The notes beneath the pieces are model-generated. The model was not told the origin of the DNA. It was given only the letters and a program-made list of their open reading frames with translations, and did not search any database. 64,000 bases of DNA from Cucumis sativus (lineage: Eukaryota > Streptophyta > Magnoliopsida > Cucurbitales > Cucurbitaceae), in the NCBI RefSeq assembly GCF_000004075.3, contig NC_026655.2, positions 310,001 to 374,000 on the forward strand, written 5' to 3'. The position numbers and the translations under genes are program-made. Numbering within the stretch: position 1 is the stretch's first letter; each line of letters opens with the position of its first letter. Shown one piece after another: positions 10,889 through 23,810 of the stretch.

Positions 10889-13800
10889 CTTTATTTGTGC
10901 AAATAAGGTTTGAATATTGGCTACGATTGAGAGAGCCAAGAAGATAAGCATAAGCACAAGTGGAATGAGACAAATGGGTCGTTTGCAGTTTGCAGCAGCA
11001 GTGGTAATTTGGCTTACCCAAGAAATTAGTTTGTGTTTAGAGTAACTAAAAAATTATTGGTTTCAATAATCTATTTTGGATTGAACAAAATTAACAAAAT
11101 CGAGATTACATTTATACATTTTAAATAAATTAAGCCTCTGACTCTGGGTCCCCTTTAGTATTTTTTTTTTATATCATTAAAAAAAGGATCAATTATCATG
11201 ATGCATGCAGCATGTATATTTTGATTTTAAAATGTTAATAATAATAATAATAATAAAATGAATTAATTCTTTGTTAAAGAAACCCTAATTTTACTATGAA
11301 AAGAGAAAAACAACTATCAATTAAAAATAAAAAGGCATAATATATAGCAAGAACCGAAATGGATCATTCGTTTTTTTTTTTTTTTGTGTTCTTTAGTGGA
11401 CATTGGTTTAATTTGAAAAACGATTGGTTTGATTTGGTTTGAATGTAAAATGGTCCCGAAACCGAGAAAAGAAAACCGAGTTTGATTGAAGGAGTAATTT
11501 AGAGACATTAGTGGGGTCAGAAAAAGAAGAAGACAGGAGGACAAGGAGAGGAAGGGAAGGGAAGTGAAAGCATAGGAAATTGTTGGTATGCCTTTGTCGC
11601 AAATGGCAAAGATGCTACTTGCGGGGGCGGCCTTTAAGCTTCATATTTCAAAGCCAAAAGAAGATCATTATCATCAGATCAGATCCATTCAAACAAAATA
11701 TAATAAGTATATGCAACTAAGTTGCGTTTTAGAAGTGGCTCAGAATTGAGGCAATGAGACAGACATATCACTGCCTACGTATTGTCTCAACTCCCTTAAC
11801 CATCGACAAACTATTCAAACCCCAAAAATAATTTCTTTTGATTTTCAAATAATTAATATATATATATATATATTAATTTATTTCCCATATCCATTCATCC
11901 ATATATGTATGGAAGCTACCTCCCCCTCTCTCTACTTTTCATTTTTAGGACAATCATTTATGTATCATGCCCTCCAACTAAGCTTTTTTCCCTTTCCTCT
12001 CCCTTTCTCTCCTCTTCTTCTTCCCCCTACTTTTCCTTCCAACTCCCCTTTTTTTCATTCTACCCAAAAAGTTTTTATTTTTTAAATGATTATACCTTCT
12101 TCTTTCTTCTTATTCAATATCATTCAGCGTTGGATATAGCTTTAAATAGCAATGGACAAAACTTTCTTCTCTAAGATCGATTGTTTGATCTGTGATCTTT
12201 CAACCAATGAATACATGGGTAGTAGTTAAGCTCATGTGGTAGGGAATTGTCAAGCTTCCATGTAGATATATCACGCAATGAATACATAAAAATGTTTAAA
12301 AACTTTTTGTAATACTTAACGGATAGCTAATTAATGATATTTATTGTATGGATTATGTTTTTCACATGATTTGTTGTTTAGTTTAAGGCAATTGATGTAG
12401 ATGTGTATAGAATAATGTTTGTTGGTATTGTTAGATTAAGTTTCTCTTTATACACATAGGGTCTGATGTTCTGTGATGACTAACTTCTTTTGTAGTTTTA
12501 TGTTTGATTATTGACTTTTGTTTTTTTGGCACATTTACTTTCTTTTATCAATATATCTCTTTATACACACTTTCTTTGGTTGCTTTTTTCTGTTTACGTA
12601 CTTTCTCTCCCTCTTTTTTTCTTTCTTTAAATATACATATCTATATAACTTTGTGGTTTGTAAGGCTATACTCATGGTCATACGAACAAATTTTTACTTT
12701 TACGAAAATATATAGTCTTATTATCTCCACTTTTTGCCAATATTTACGAAAACCAAACTTTTGAAAACTAAAAAAAAGTTTCTAAAAAGAGGAATTATCA
12801 TTAGACGGCACAAATAATGAAACTGTTTACAGAATATAGCAAAAAGTTTAAATAGGTTTACAGAGAGTTCGATGAATTTTACAATATTTTGTAAATAGTT
12901 TCTATGCATATTTTAGGTAGTATAAGACTGTAATAAATAGAAATTTAAATTTAAAAGATATATTTATAAATATAGTGAAACTTTTATTTGCTAATTTAAT
13001 TTTTTTTAAAACGTTGCTGTATTCCGAAGGACGGAGTTTCTCTCCCTGGTTTGTTGAGGCCCATATATTAGTTTGGATTTTCGAAAAATGGGCCTTTGCC
13101 CCTTTCGGCCCGATTAAGATTTTCTTACTTTTGAGTTCTTAATTTAAACTCTTGGAATTTTGAATTATAAAAACTGGATGAAATCAAAATTTGATTTTAA
13201 AAAATGTCATATAGATTTATGAAAACGTTGCAATGATTGTTGCGTGGGGATCGAAATCTGAAGTTTGATACATTAAGAAATCTGCATTGTACGTTTTTCA
13301 TTGCTTAAAAAGATATTGGAGTTTTTTTTTTCTAAAAGTGTTTGTCGTAGTGAAAGGCAAAAGGCAGCAGCTGATGCATGCAAGTGAATGTAATCAGTGT
13401 TTTTGTAATCATATTTACATTTAATTTAAACTCTCTCCATCCATTCATTACTATGTGTCCTTTGATTTTCATATAATAATAATCATAATCATCATAATAA
13501 TTTCTCTTTATTGTTTATTGTTATTATTAAACACTTCTTTTTTTGGGTTACGAAACCCAAACTTATTCCCCTTTACGTTGGAGTTTGAGTTCCCACCTAA
13601 TCTCTATTGATAACGTCAATCCAATCTTACTTTTCTTTATTAAATATATATACTCATACCATCAATTATCATGACTTGGATCCTCTAAACAAACCTTACA
13701 AGTTATCAAAATCAATTTTCATCCTGTTTACCAAAATGAATCAATCCTAATTTTAAAAAACCTTGTATACTTAGGATTATATTTAGTGTGTGTTTACCTG

Positions 13801-15644
13801 TATTTTGCATATGTACTAACTCATGAGATTCACGTCCAAATACGTAAACAAAAACCGCAATTCGATTGATGAGCATAAAGTAATCTATCCGATTGCGTTT
13901 AAAAATTTACTTATCATCGTTACCATGTATTATCGCTTGTCTTTGGAAGTGGGTTATCGTTATAACTTTTGAGAGAAAAAAATCATTTTAACAATGTTGT
14001 AGTTACAGTTATGGTTTATGTTAACTCAATCCATAACAATAACGATAAATTTGATTGACCCAATCAATTGTAATGGACATAACGGTGACATAGATTTTCG
14101 TTAATATTGTGTGGGGTTAACAAATTTGTTAATGTGAGTTAGCTTTGATATACAAAATTTGTAGATTAATTTGTATATTTTAAAATTTTATATACCAAAC
14201 ATATATGTATTAAAAAAAAAAAAAATTATTAGAATTCCATTGAGGAAATACTTAGTTTCTAATATTTTTTTAAAATTACCATTGTTAAAATTCTTTTTTT
14301 ATTATTTACTTTCGATAAAAAAATTTCAACAAACACTAGTTAAATTGTGAAAACTACAAAAATTAGTTTCATGTAAAAAAAAAAAAAAAAAAGAAAAACT
14401 ATTGCCTTTGATTGATTTTATAGAGTTGATGATGTAATCTTTTATATATATATATATTGAGTTAAAAGGGAATATTTTATTAACCAATGAAGGGATGATA
14501 ATAATGTATTGTATGGTGAAAGTAGAGATAGATTAGAGGTTTGGTGATAAGATAAGGATTGAGTGATTAGATATTGTGATTAAGATCAAAAGAGAATTGA
14601 GAGACAAACAACTCCAAACTGTAATCCCTATGTTTGATATCGAATTAAATTATGATTAACATTTTTTACACATTGATCATCAAAATAGAGAGAGAGAAAA
14701 GTCTTTGAAGTTATTATGCAAAAAAAATTAACATGAACCAAAACTGAACAATAATTATAGAATTAAACATTATTAATCTATAACATAAAATATTTAGGTT
14801 AACCATCTCACGGCCACATAAGTTAACAATGTAATTAACCATCCATCTAATACTAATAATTTACTCTAACCTTTTCCTCAATTTAATTAGAAAATAGCAA
14901 TCATCTTACAACAAGAGGCCTTGGATTGTACGTTAGAGTGCAAATTAATATGTAGATTAATATGCAGATCTTTGAGCATTGCATTTCACTCCAAACATTT
15001 TTTTAAAAAATGAATTTCTTTCATTTGTAATAATTCAAATTCAGAATTAAAATGAAGGACAGAAACAATTAATTGCTGTCCTTGTTAATCAATTATAATG
15101 ATAGCAAAAGGGCATGCATATTGCTTTCTTGTAATTAATTATTTGACTATAGCTTATTGAGACTAAACGATCTAATTATTGTTTAATTCACTAATTTTGT
15201 AGTGGTTTATGAGTTTTATTTAATTAAAATCAATAAATAATTTCTTTGTTTTTACATATCAACTTTTTTATTTTTATTTTTTCTTTAAAGTTAAAATTTA
15301 TGCCAAAATAATAATAATAAAATAAAAAAAAGGGTAAATTTGACTTAAAATTTGACTGCCACCCAAATTATAAACATAATCAAATCATTTGAAATAAACA
15401 CTTCCCATACATGCGTTTTTCTTTTCACTTCATCTTCTTCCTCTTTTTTCCCTCAAAACGACTTAGTATCGATCAAGTTGTTCTTATTTCTGGATTTTTG
15501 TTTTTACTTGCGACATTAGGAGCCAACTTCATCATTGTGAATTGCTTGTTTCCCATGAAAAAATCGTTCTTTCTGTTTTCTTGTTATTATTGTTAATAAT
15601 CCATTAAATTGTTAATTATCTCGTAAAAGTATAGTAAAAAATTA

Positions 15645-15780
15645 GGGATAGTGATAAATTTATTAGATTTAAAATAATTATATAAAAAAATATAGTCAAA
15701 TTTGTCAAATTTTATCAATGATAGAAGTCTCTAATTGATAGATCATGTTGTAAATATTGGTCTAATAGACTATACGAGTT
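15645..15780. repeat. Truncated copy of the palindrome-rich repeat family
   Basis: It starts GGGATAG and passes through an ATTAGATTTAAAATAATTA segment matching the terminal sequence of the copies at 25241 and 36363, then a TATCAATGATAGA core. It stops at about 15780, where a different repeat piece (GATGTGGGACTTTGG) begins, so the other end is missing. Confidence 0.5.
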
Positions 15781-18246
15781 TATCGGCGATGTGGGACTTT
15801 GGTTAGATTCACAATCCTTCCCTCGAATAAGTCTCACATTACGATTCTCCCCTCGAAAAAATTACCACAATCCTCCTCTCAAATAGTCATTTGACCACGA
15901 ATCTCACTGTAACCTACTTTTGAAGCTTTGGAATGAGACTTTAGATGGATTCACATCTTTAACAATCATTTTTATGCCTCCAAACTTTAATCACATAAGA
16001 TAAAAATAAAAATCAAATATATGTTTTAAAAAACAAGAACTATTTAACCTATGGTAAATGATGATTCAACACTAAATAAAGTAAAATAAAATGTGTAAAA
16101 AATCTGAAAATAAGAGAGTAAATTATGATGGAAGAATTAGTAAAACTAAAATTTTTGTTTGTTTTTTTTGGGGGAAAGGCTGCAATGCCGCACACGTTTT
16201 CCACCAAACTAAAGGCTTCAATTCATTCATCTCTTTTTGGTGAGAACAGATGGGAAGGATTTTTTCCTTTTTTGTGTTTAGATAACAATTAAATTAAAAG
16301 AAGTGAAGAGGGAAGAGGATATGTGTTCCACCAACTCCCACATCTTCAAATTTATCCCTTATGTAATCATACATATAAATATATAGTTTAGTTCACCATT
16401 TGAATAAATAAATAAACTACGACTTACTTTCTAATCATTTGACTATCTTTGTGTTTTTCCCCCATTTTTTTTCTCTCTAAATTTGGTGTTTCTAAATATT
16501 TCTTCTTCTTTTTAAAATATGTTCTCAAAATTATGTGTAGGATCATTTTTTGTTTTTTTATTCGCTAGCTTGTCGTTTGATAGATGTGGTATAAGCCCAG
16601 AGTTCTTATCACATCAACCTTACTTATTTATATATATATATATATATATTATAGCTATGTTCACCGTTTCAGTTTGATTTGGTTTCAAGATAAAATCGCA
16701 AATTGCAAAATGCAAAAAGTATCTCATACCAAACTCTGTCAAACTGAATCAAGATGAAACTACATTTGTGGTTAGATTTCGATTTTGTTTAAATCTTAGA
16801 AAATCTCAGGCTAGCAAATGATTGAGTTCGATAAAATTTGATTTTCTATTTTAAATTATTTCGAACAATCTTAGACAACACAAAGCATTGGATTCTATAA
16901 AGTTTCATTTTCTATTTTAGATATCAATAGATGGATTTAACTCCCTTTTAGAAACAAAATCTTTAAGAAGGTTTTTTTAAATTTATAAACAAAATCTCTA
17001 TGAACGTATTTTTAAGTAACTTTTTTAAAATGAATCGATTCGGTTCAATTTTAGGATAAGTTTAATACATTAAACTGAACGTAACCACGTAAGAAGCAGA
17101 TTTAACATAAAACAAACCTAATGCAATCAATTTCAATTCAGTTTCAATTATGTTTGATTTACATATTTTCAAATGTTCTATGAACACAATCAAAATATAT
17201 AATATATAAAATAATAACAAAAACAACCCTAGCTTAGTAGTAAAATTTTCTTTCCTTTTTTTGAAAGTTAAACTCGCCAAATTATATTTTAGATTATTTA
17301 AAAGTTTGCCGACATAATAAATATAAAAATTAAAAGTTTAGAATTTTTCAAATTAAGATGTATGATTAAATTATTAAAATTTAAATTTAAATTAGTCCAT
17401 AGAACACAAAATTGGAAACTTAGTTACCTATTAGACTCTAATTTAATACTTTTTATAAATATATAATAAAATATCACAACATATTTAAATATTTTATTGA
17501 TTATTATGATTAATGGTTATTATAGTATCTTTCAGTTAATAGATCTTACTAGTTATTGTTTGAGAGATACAGTTATAACAATTTGTTTTGGATATAAATA
17601 TAATATATACTTATATACACTCATTAGAAAACAAAATAATTTATCAAATTAAACTTAAATAGTATCAAGCGTATAGATTAGCTCGCAATATATTATATAT
17701 TGTTATGAATAATAGATGTACTTTGAATGTGACATATACAGACATAAACTTAGTAAATACTTAATAACTATATTTACATTATGATAGAAATTAATAAAGA
17801 AATAAATAAATGAAAAGGTAATATATATAAAATAATGGTTTACTTAAAATACGGGACGATAATTACCCTAATTAGCTAAGGTGGTTTTCTAAATCAGTCA
17901 CAGAATGGATTGGAATAAGTCGGTGTTAGTGTATTCCACTCCTTCCTCGCCCCACCGATTTTTCTATACCTACATGATAAATATAATAATAATAATAACA
18001 ATAATTTGCTTATTTTATTTTTAGTTTTTAAAATTGAAACTTATAAACATTATTTCCCCTAATAACATAATATTTTTTAGTTGTAAAATTAGATTAATTA
18101 ATGCCAATATTTCAAAAAAAAAAAAAAAAAAAGAACTGTAGGTTTAAAAATATAGAATAGAAAGTGAAATGAATATTTATATTTGTTTTGTGATGGGGAA
18201 GTGGAGGCCCCACTCGCACGGTAATGAAGTGGTGGATCTTTGTGTG

Positions 18247-18254
18247 TATAAAAA
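18247..18254 (+). promoter_or_regulatory. TATA box of the F-box/MYND gene
   Basis: TATAAAAA lies 207 bases before the ATG at 18461 and is the only strong TATA motif in the flank. A transcription start near 18280 would leave a 5' leader of about 180 bases. Confidence 0.6.
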
Positions 18255-18460
18255 CCTCCCCGTTGGAATTCGTCTTCACCGAACGCACAGAAAAGAGATT
18301 AAATAAAATATCAACAACAAAAAAACAAAGAGAGAAAAGATTTCTAAAAAAGAGGAAGCAGAACGGTTACCATTTCCGATTTCCCACACCAAGAGAACGC
18401 CGCCGTACCACACTCCTAAATCTCTACTCTCAACGCATGTAATCCCCAAACTCTTCAACA

Positions 18461-19733
18461 ATGATTTCCTCCAAGAGGCCAAGAACATGCCGTAATTTCA
18501 CCGTAGATTCTGATCTATTCGATGTCTTGCCCGACGATCTCCTTATACATCTCCTCTCTCGCCTTGCCGCCTCCGCCTCCTCCCCTTCTGACCTCCTCAA
18601 CCTTCTCTTGACGTAATTACATATATGATATATCCCTGTTTTCGTTTTCTTTTTCTTTTTTCCTCTGTTTTTTTTTTTTTTTTTTTTTGGTTTTGTAAAT
18701 TTCTCTTCTTTTTTGGGATGATTTTGCAGATGTAAGAGGTTGAATCGCTTGGTTCTTAATCCTATGGTTTTGTGTAAAGCCGGACCGAAGGCGTTCGCAG
18801 TAAGAATGCGAAACTGGTCTGATTCCGCTCACCGATTTCTGAAACGCTGCGTCGATGCCGGTAATTCGGAAGCGAGTTACACGCTTGGAATGGTTAGTTT
18901 TTTTTGAAAATTTTGAAGAAATTTTTACTCTGTATTGGGTTTGAGCGAGGATTGATGATATCTGTATTTTTTTTCCTTTGTAGATCCGATTTTATTGTTT
19001 GAGGAATCGAGGGAGTGGAGCTTCCTTAATGGCGAAAGCAGCGATTAAATCTCACGCTCCGGCGCTATACTCACTCGCCGTCATTCAATTCAACGGCAGC
19101 GGTGGGTCTAAAAGCGACAAGGATCTTCAGGCAGGCGTAGCGCTCTGTGCTCGAGCCGCTTTTCTAGGTCATGTGGACGCACTTCGCGAACTCGGCCACT
19201 GCCTTCAAGATGGTTACGGTGTGAGACAGAACTCCGACGAAGGCCGCCGCCTCCTCGTCCAAGCCAACGCCCGTGAGCTTGCTACGGTTTTACTCTCTTC
19301 CTCGAGTACATGGCAACAACAGCGACACAACCAGTCCGGCAACCTCCCTGATTTGACAGCGACTCGTTGTTCGTTGCTGAGTGATTTCGGTTGTAACGTT
19401 CCAGCACCAGAGCCACATCCGGTGAACCTGTTTTTGAGAGAGTGGTTCGAGTCGGAAGGTGAAGTGGCAGCGCGTGTGGGTCTGAGACTTTGTTCGCACA
19501 GTGGATGCGGTCGGGGTGAGACTCGGCCGCACGAGTTCCGACGGTGCTCAGTTTGTGGGACAGTAAATTACTGTTCAAGAGGATGCCAAGCGCAGGATTG
19601 GAAAGTCCGGCATAAAGAAGAGTGTACGACGGTGCAGCGGTGGCGGGATGAGGATGCTAACAATGCCGGCGAGATGTTTGGTATTGTTGAAGAAGAAGTT
19701 GAGGACGCCAACAATATCGTGGGTATTGTATAA
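18461..19733 (+). CDS. F-box protein with Sel1-like repeats and MYND zinc finger
   Basis: Three exons: 18461-18612, 18730-18892 and 18984-19733, with GT-AG introns and consistent phases, giving 354 residues. The F-box spans about residues 18-65 (FDVLPDDLLIHLLSRL ... CKRLNRLVLNP), and joins the protein to SKP1 in an SCF ubiquitin ligase. Residues 90-195 form helical Sel1/TPR-like repeats (EASYTLGM, APALYSLAVIQF, HVDALRELGHCLQDG) likely to hold the substrate. A C-terminal MYND zinc finger keeps all eight ligands: C275, C280, C293, C296, C302, C306, H315 and C319. The architecture and length match Arabidopsis At1g67340 and At5g50450, whose targets I do not know. The chosen ATG follows the TATA box by 207 bases and opens directly into the F-box. 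Little doubt about identity; the biological role is unknown. Confidence 0.93.
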
Positions 19734-22700
19734 TCGTAACGGCGCTGTAATTTTGTCTATTTATGGAGATAGATAATACTTTTTCTAATCTTTTAATTTT
19801 GAGTTTTGTTTTAACGATTTCCTCTTTTTAACTTCGATCCACGTTTATTTATTCTATTCACCTAATTACTACCTTATATTTCTTGTTTAATTTTAACGAT
19901 GGTGAACATCAAACAAGCTAATTAATTATAATTCTTTTAAACTAATTATTAGATAATCTAATTTTCAGATATTATACAATATTTTTATAATTTTATTTAT
20001 TTTAGAGTGGGGGACAGTTTTAAAAAATGAATAAACTATTTATCGTTTATGACATTTTGTGTAAATAGTTTATATTTTTTATTATTTTTGAAAAAACCCT
20101 TTTGCGTTTGTTCTCAACTTTCTCAAATAATTTTAAATTTAAATTTACAAATTTCTTTAAATATTTGTTTTGTACGTTTACAAAAATAGTAAAAAAATTT
20201 AGGATAATTAGCTCGGTAGTAGCAAATGTTAAAATGTCTACTTGTCATTTTTACTACTAGAGGTCTTTTTCCATTTTTGTATGGATGCAATTTCTCCATT
20301 TGGGAAAAATTCAACAAAATGCCTTAACTTTATAATAAAAGAAAAATGGAAATTCTAAACCCATTACATTACACAAAATATTTACCTTTTATAAAAAAAA
20401 AATTGTCAAGAAAACTTTTCTATATATTTTTAGAAAACTCGTTCACTATATCATTTATTTTTACCATTAAGTTTTACTCTTATTGAAAATTGTTATATTC
20501 ATGGTTTCCAAATTGAAAAAATTAAAGAAAAGAAAATGGGACCCGTCCAATTGGAATATAGAGAATTATAGGAATTTCAAATAAGAAGCATGTCATGAAG
20601 TATGAGGTATGTGGCTATGTGGCCATATGTGGCTATGTGGCTATGTGGTATGTGGAAGCTCTCCATTTTTCTCCCTTCATGGAGCACACTTTCTTCCTCT
20701 TTTTCCTTTTTCTCTTTCTTCTCCTTTCTTCTCCCAATATTCTCTTTCACTTTTTTCCACCAATATTCCTAAATATATTATCACTTTTTATGTCAATTTA
20801 CAACCATCAATTTTTTCTTACACTAACTACGTACATTATCCCACCTTTTTTATCAATAAAATCATATTGTTTTTCTTTATAAATAATTTTTTAAAAAAAA
20901 AAACCAATTCAATCATATATAATATTGATGACAAATAATTCCTTAGAAATTGAATATATATACACACACATATATATAATATATCATATATCTTTTCTTT
21001 TTAAAATTATAATCTATTCATACAAAATAAAAATGGTAACTTAACTTCCCCTTTAATTTTTAATAACATTAAGCTAGCTTGAGTAATCTGCGTTATTAAC
21101 CAAGTGATGGATGCATTGGATTCCAAAAAAATTTTTGGACCAACTATGAGAAGGTATATATGCTTCTTCATCAATCAACTATATATTTATTTAGTCCTCT
21201 TTTTTAATATATATATATATAACGATTTTATACTGATCTAACTTTTTATTATTTGCTATCATAAATAAAATAATAAATACTTTAAATTCAACTATTATAA
21301 TCAACCTATTATAAGTCAAACTAAAATAATATAATTCACACTTCAGACACAAACTATATACAATAATTCATTTTTTTTGTTTCAAGCGCATGAGATGGAA
21401 ACCTTGTCAATGATCACAATACGTTAAGATTGTTATTTACGTGAAGATTGGTGTAGAATAACAATCATGTTGTAGACGAGTGTTAGTTTGTTGTCAGTAA
21501 AGATATGATAATATCTCTAAGATATGTGAGTAGTGTTTATTTCATTATCTAATTTTCGTTTCACACCTTTGCTAAATACTTATTTTTATTTTCGTAGATT
21601 GATGTTTATTAATAAAGTTTTAAAAATAATTTAAAGTAGCAATGGAAAAAGCACTAAAACATAACTATAAGAACTTTTCTTAAAATTAATGTGAATTTTG
21701 AAACATATTTAAAAATAGAATGGACAAAAATTGGTTTTGACCCTAAAGGCATTCAAGTTATGGATGGGTTCGGGTGAGGAGATAAGCAAAAGTAGGTTTT
21801 GCCGATCATATTTATTTCAATAGCAAACTCTTTGCACAAAGAAAGTAGAGCCCACGAAACGAGAGAGATTCTATTTTGCCGTTTGCGTTCTGACCACTTA
21901 AGCGAGATACAAGATAAAGAAAGACGTGTTATGTTTAGACATTAAAGCTTCCCAACCAACAACTCCTTCGGGGCGAAATGCAACAGTGTGATTAACTCTT
22001 TTATTCCTTTTTTTTAAGACAATAGTTGATGTGATTAGCCCTTTAATTTTGTTTTAGAATAGGAAATGAGTGTGTTGAGTTTAGAAAGAAAAGGAAAAAG
22101 ATAACAATTGAAAATAGAATACATTTGACAAATGAGACGAAATTGGAGAGGTTACTTTGACGGTGGCCATGCAGAAACTGCACATGGGGAGACCCCAAAC
22201 CAAATCCCACACTTTCAAACAAAACTTTCATAGAAATTCTTTTTCCTTTTTAGTCCTTTGATAATAATGCTTTTTGTCAATAATGCAACTTTCTTTATAT
22301 TCAAAGATGCATTTTATTGTAAGATTTAATCTCGACATCCTATCAAAAACAGAATTGTTAGGCATGAATTCTAGTGGAGGTATGTTTCCTTTGTTTATGT
22401 GATCTTGAATTAATTAGGTTTGAAGAAGTTATATAAACAAAAGTAACCGAGAGCAAGCATCATCAAAGTGAGAAAGCTAATGCTGGTCAAGGTTGAGGCA
22501 CTTCCCACGGGGTCATGTTATGTTTCAAGCCCGAGCTTTGAATTGTTCTTCATATCAATAACGAGAGAGAAAAAAAAGGTTACTTTGTATGCCATGATAA
22601 AATAAAATAAGTATTTTTTTTAGTACAACAATATTTATTGGATCCGAACCACATACTTTCATTTTGATGTCACTTGAGTTGAGCTTTTGTCGATACAAAT

Positions 22701-23810
22701 AAAGAAGTATTAATATTAAAATGACATTCATCTCTTCTTTTTAAACATCTATAATTAGTGAAACTATAGTATAATTTTTTAAGAGTAGTGCAAATATCAA
22801 TTTATACATCTAAACTTTAGAAGTTGTATCAATTTAAAACATAAACTATAATTGTATTAATTTAAACTCAAAACTAATGATTTATATCAATTTAAACCTT
22901 AAACTTTCATAAATATACCAAACACTAAACTTTCATACATGTATCAACTTAAACTTTCAACTTTTCTAGGTATTATATCCAAGTAAAAGTATAACGAAGG
23001 ACTAAATTAATACATTTATATAAGTTTAAGATATAAACTGGTATACTTGTAAAAGAAATTTAGAGTCTAAATTGATACAATTACGAACTTCAGGTTTAAA
23101 TTGATACACTTTCAAACTCAAAATTTAAACTGATACAATTATGATTATGGAGTTTAAATTGATGCAAACCTCACAGCTTAGAAGTATAAATTGATTTTTT
23201 TTCCTATAAAGGATTATATATAATAATATATATATTCGAACAAGGAATATGGATGAAGCACAATATTTTTTAAAAAATTTATTTTCTTCATAGTTCATTT
23301 AGAACATATTATCACATAACTCGGACTCATAAAGTAAATAAACATCGACGTGGAAGAAACTTGATGACTTAATCGAAATAAACAAAAAGAAAAACAAAAC
23401 CCTCACCAATGACTTTAATTTAAAAAGGGATAATTACAAAAAATTGTATGAAAAAAAATTATTAAAATTTATCAAACAGTATATATCATAGTCTATTAAA
23501 TAGATATTGGTGTATTTAAAAAGATGGATTATTGTCCCCCTAAAATTATTATTGATTTTAATTAACCATTAAAAAATATCGTCCTCTAAGTCTTGACGAT
23601 GATTGAATCAAACAAGAGAGAAGAAATATTCTTTTGTTTTTATTTCGAGATATAGAAAGTAATTGGAGACTATAAAAACTAGGAGGAATTTTACAAATCC
23701 AAACGGCATCACTCACATCCTTCGATCCCGGCCTCCCGCCTTGTTAAATCCGATGCCTTCACTTTAATTCCATTTTCTCTCAATCATCATCAACTCCCAA
23801 AGTTCCTCCC
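19734..23810. other. Intergenic region with foldback element
   Basis: About 4 kb without a supportable gene. It has a (TATGTGGC)-type simple repeat near 20610-20655, TA-rich microsatellites near 20950-20985 and 21210-21222, a 400-bp foldback element (22796-23195, separate entry), a fragment of the palindromic repeat family at about 23427-23520, and a minus-strand tRNA-like piece at about 22615-22705 with a box-B-like GTGGTTCGGATCC. The last 120 bases are the CT-rich leader of the phosphatase gene. Confidence 0.55.
22796..23195. mobile_element. 400-bp foldback (MITE-like) element
   Basis: The ends are exact inverted copies: ATCAATTTATAC at 22796-22807 and GTATAAATTGAT at 23184-23195. The left arm repeats TATCAATTTAAAC-like units and the right arm repeats their complements (GTTTAAATTGATAC-like), so most of the element could fold into one long imperfect hairpin. 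No open frame is present, so it would be non-autonomous. The superfamily cannot be told from the sequence. Confidence 0.65.

Larger units (their letters stand above)
10889..18460. other. Gene-poor AT-rich gap
   Basis: About 7.6 kb with no supportable gene. Features seen: an AAT trinucleotide microsatellite at about 11237-11257; a palindromic TA run near 11855-11877; two groups of GGCCCA/TGGGCC motifs at 13058-13112 without an adjacent gene; a truncated copy of the palindromic repeat family at about 15645-15780; a dispersed-looking piece beginning GATGTGGGACTTTGG at about 15788-15970; a TA microsatellite near 16630-16650; and long A or T runs near 14374 and 18113. The promoter of the F-box gene occupies the last 250 bases. 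Confidence 0.55.

Noticed and set aside
11735-11795. Possible miRNA hairpin
   Set aside because: TTGAGGCAAT and ATTGTCTCAA pair over 10 bases with one G-U, but the pairing does not extend to the length a plant miRNA needs and no known miRNA sequence is present.
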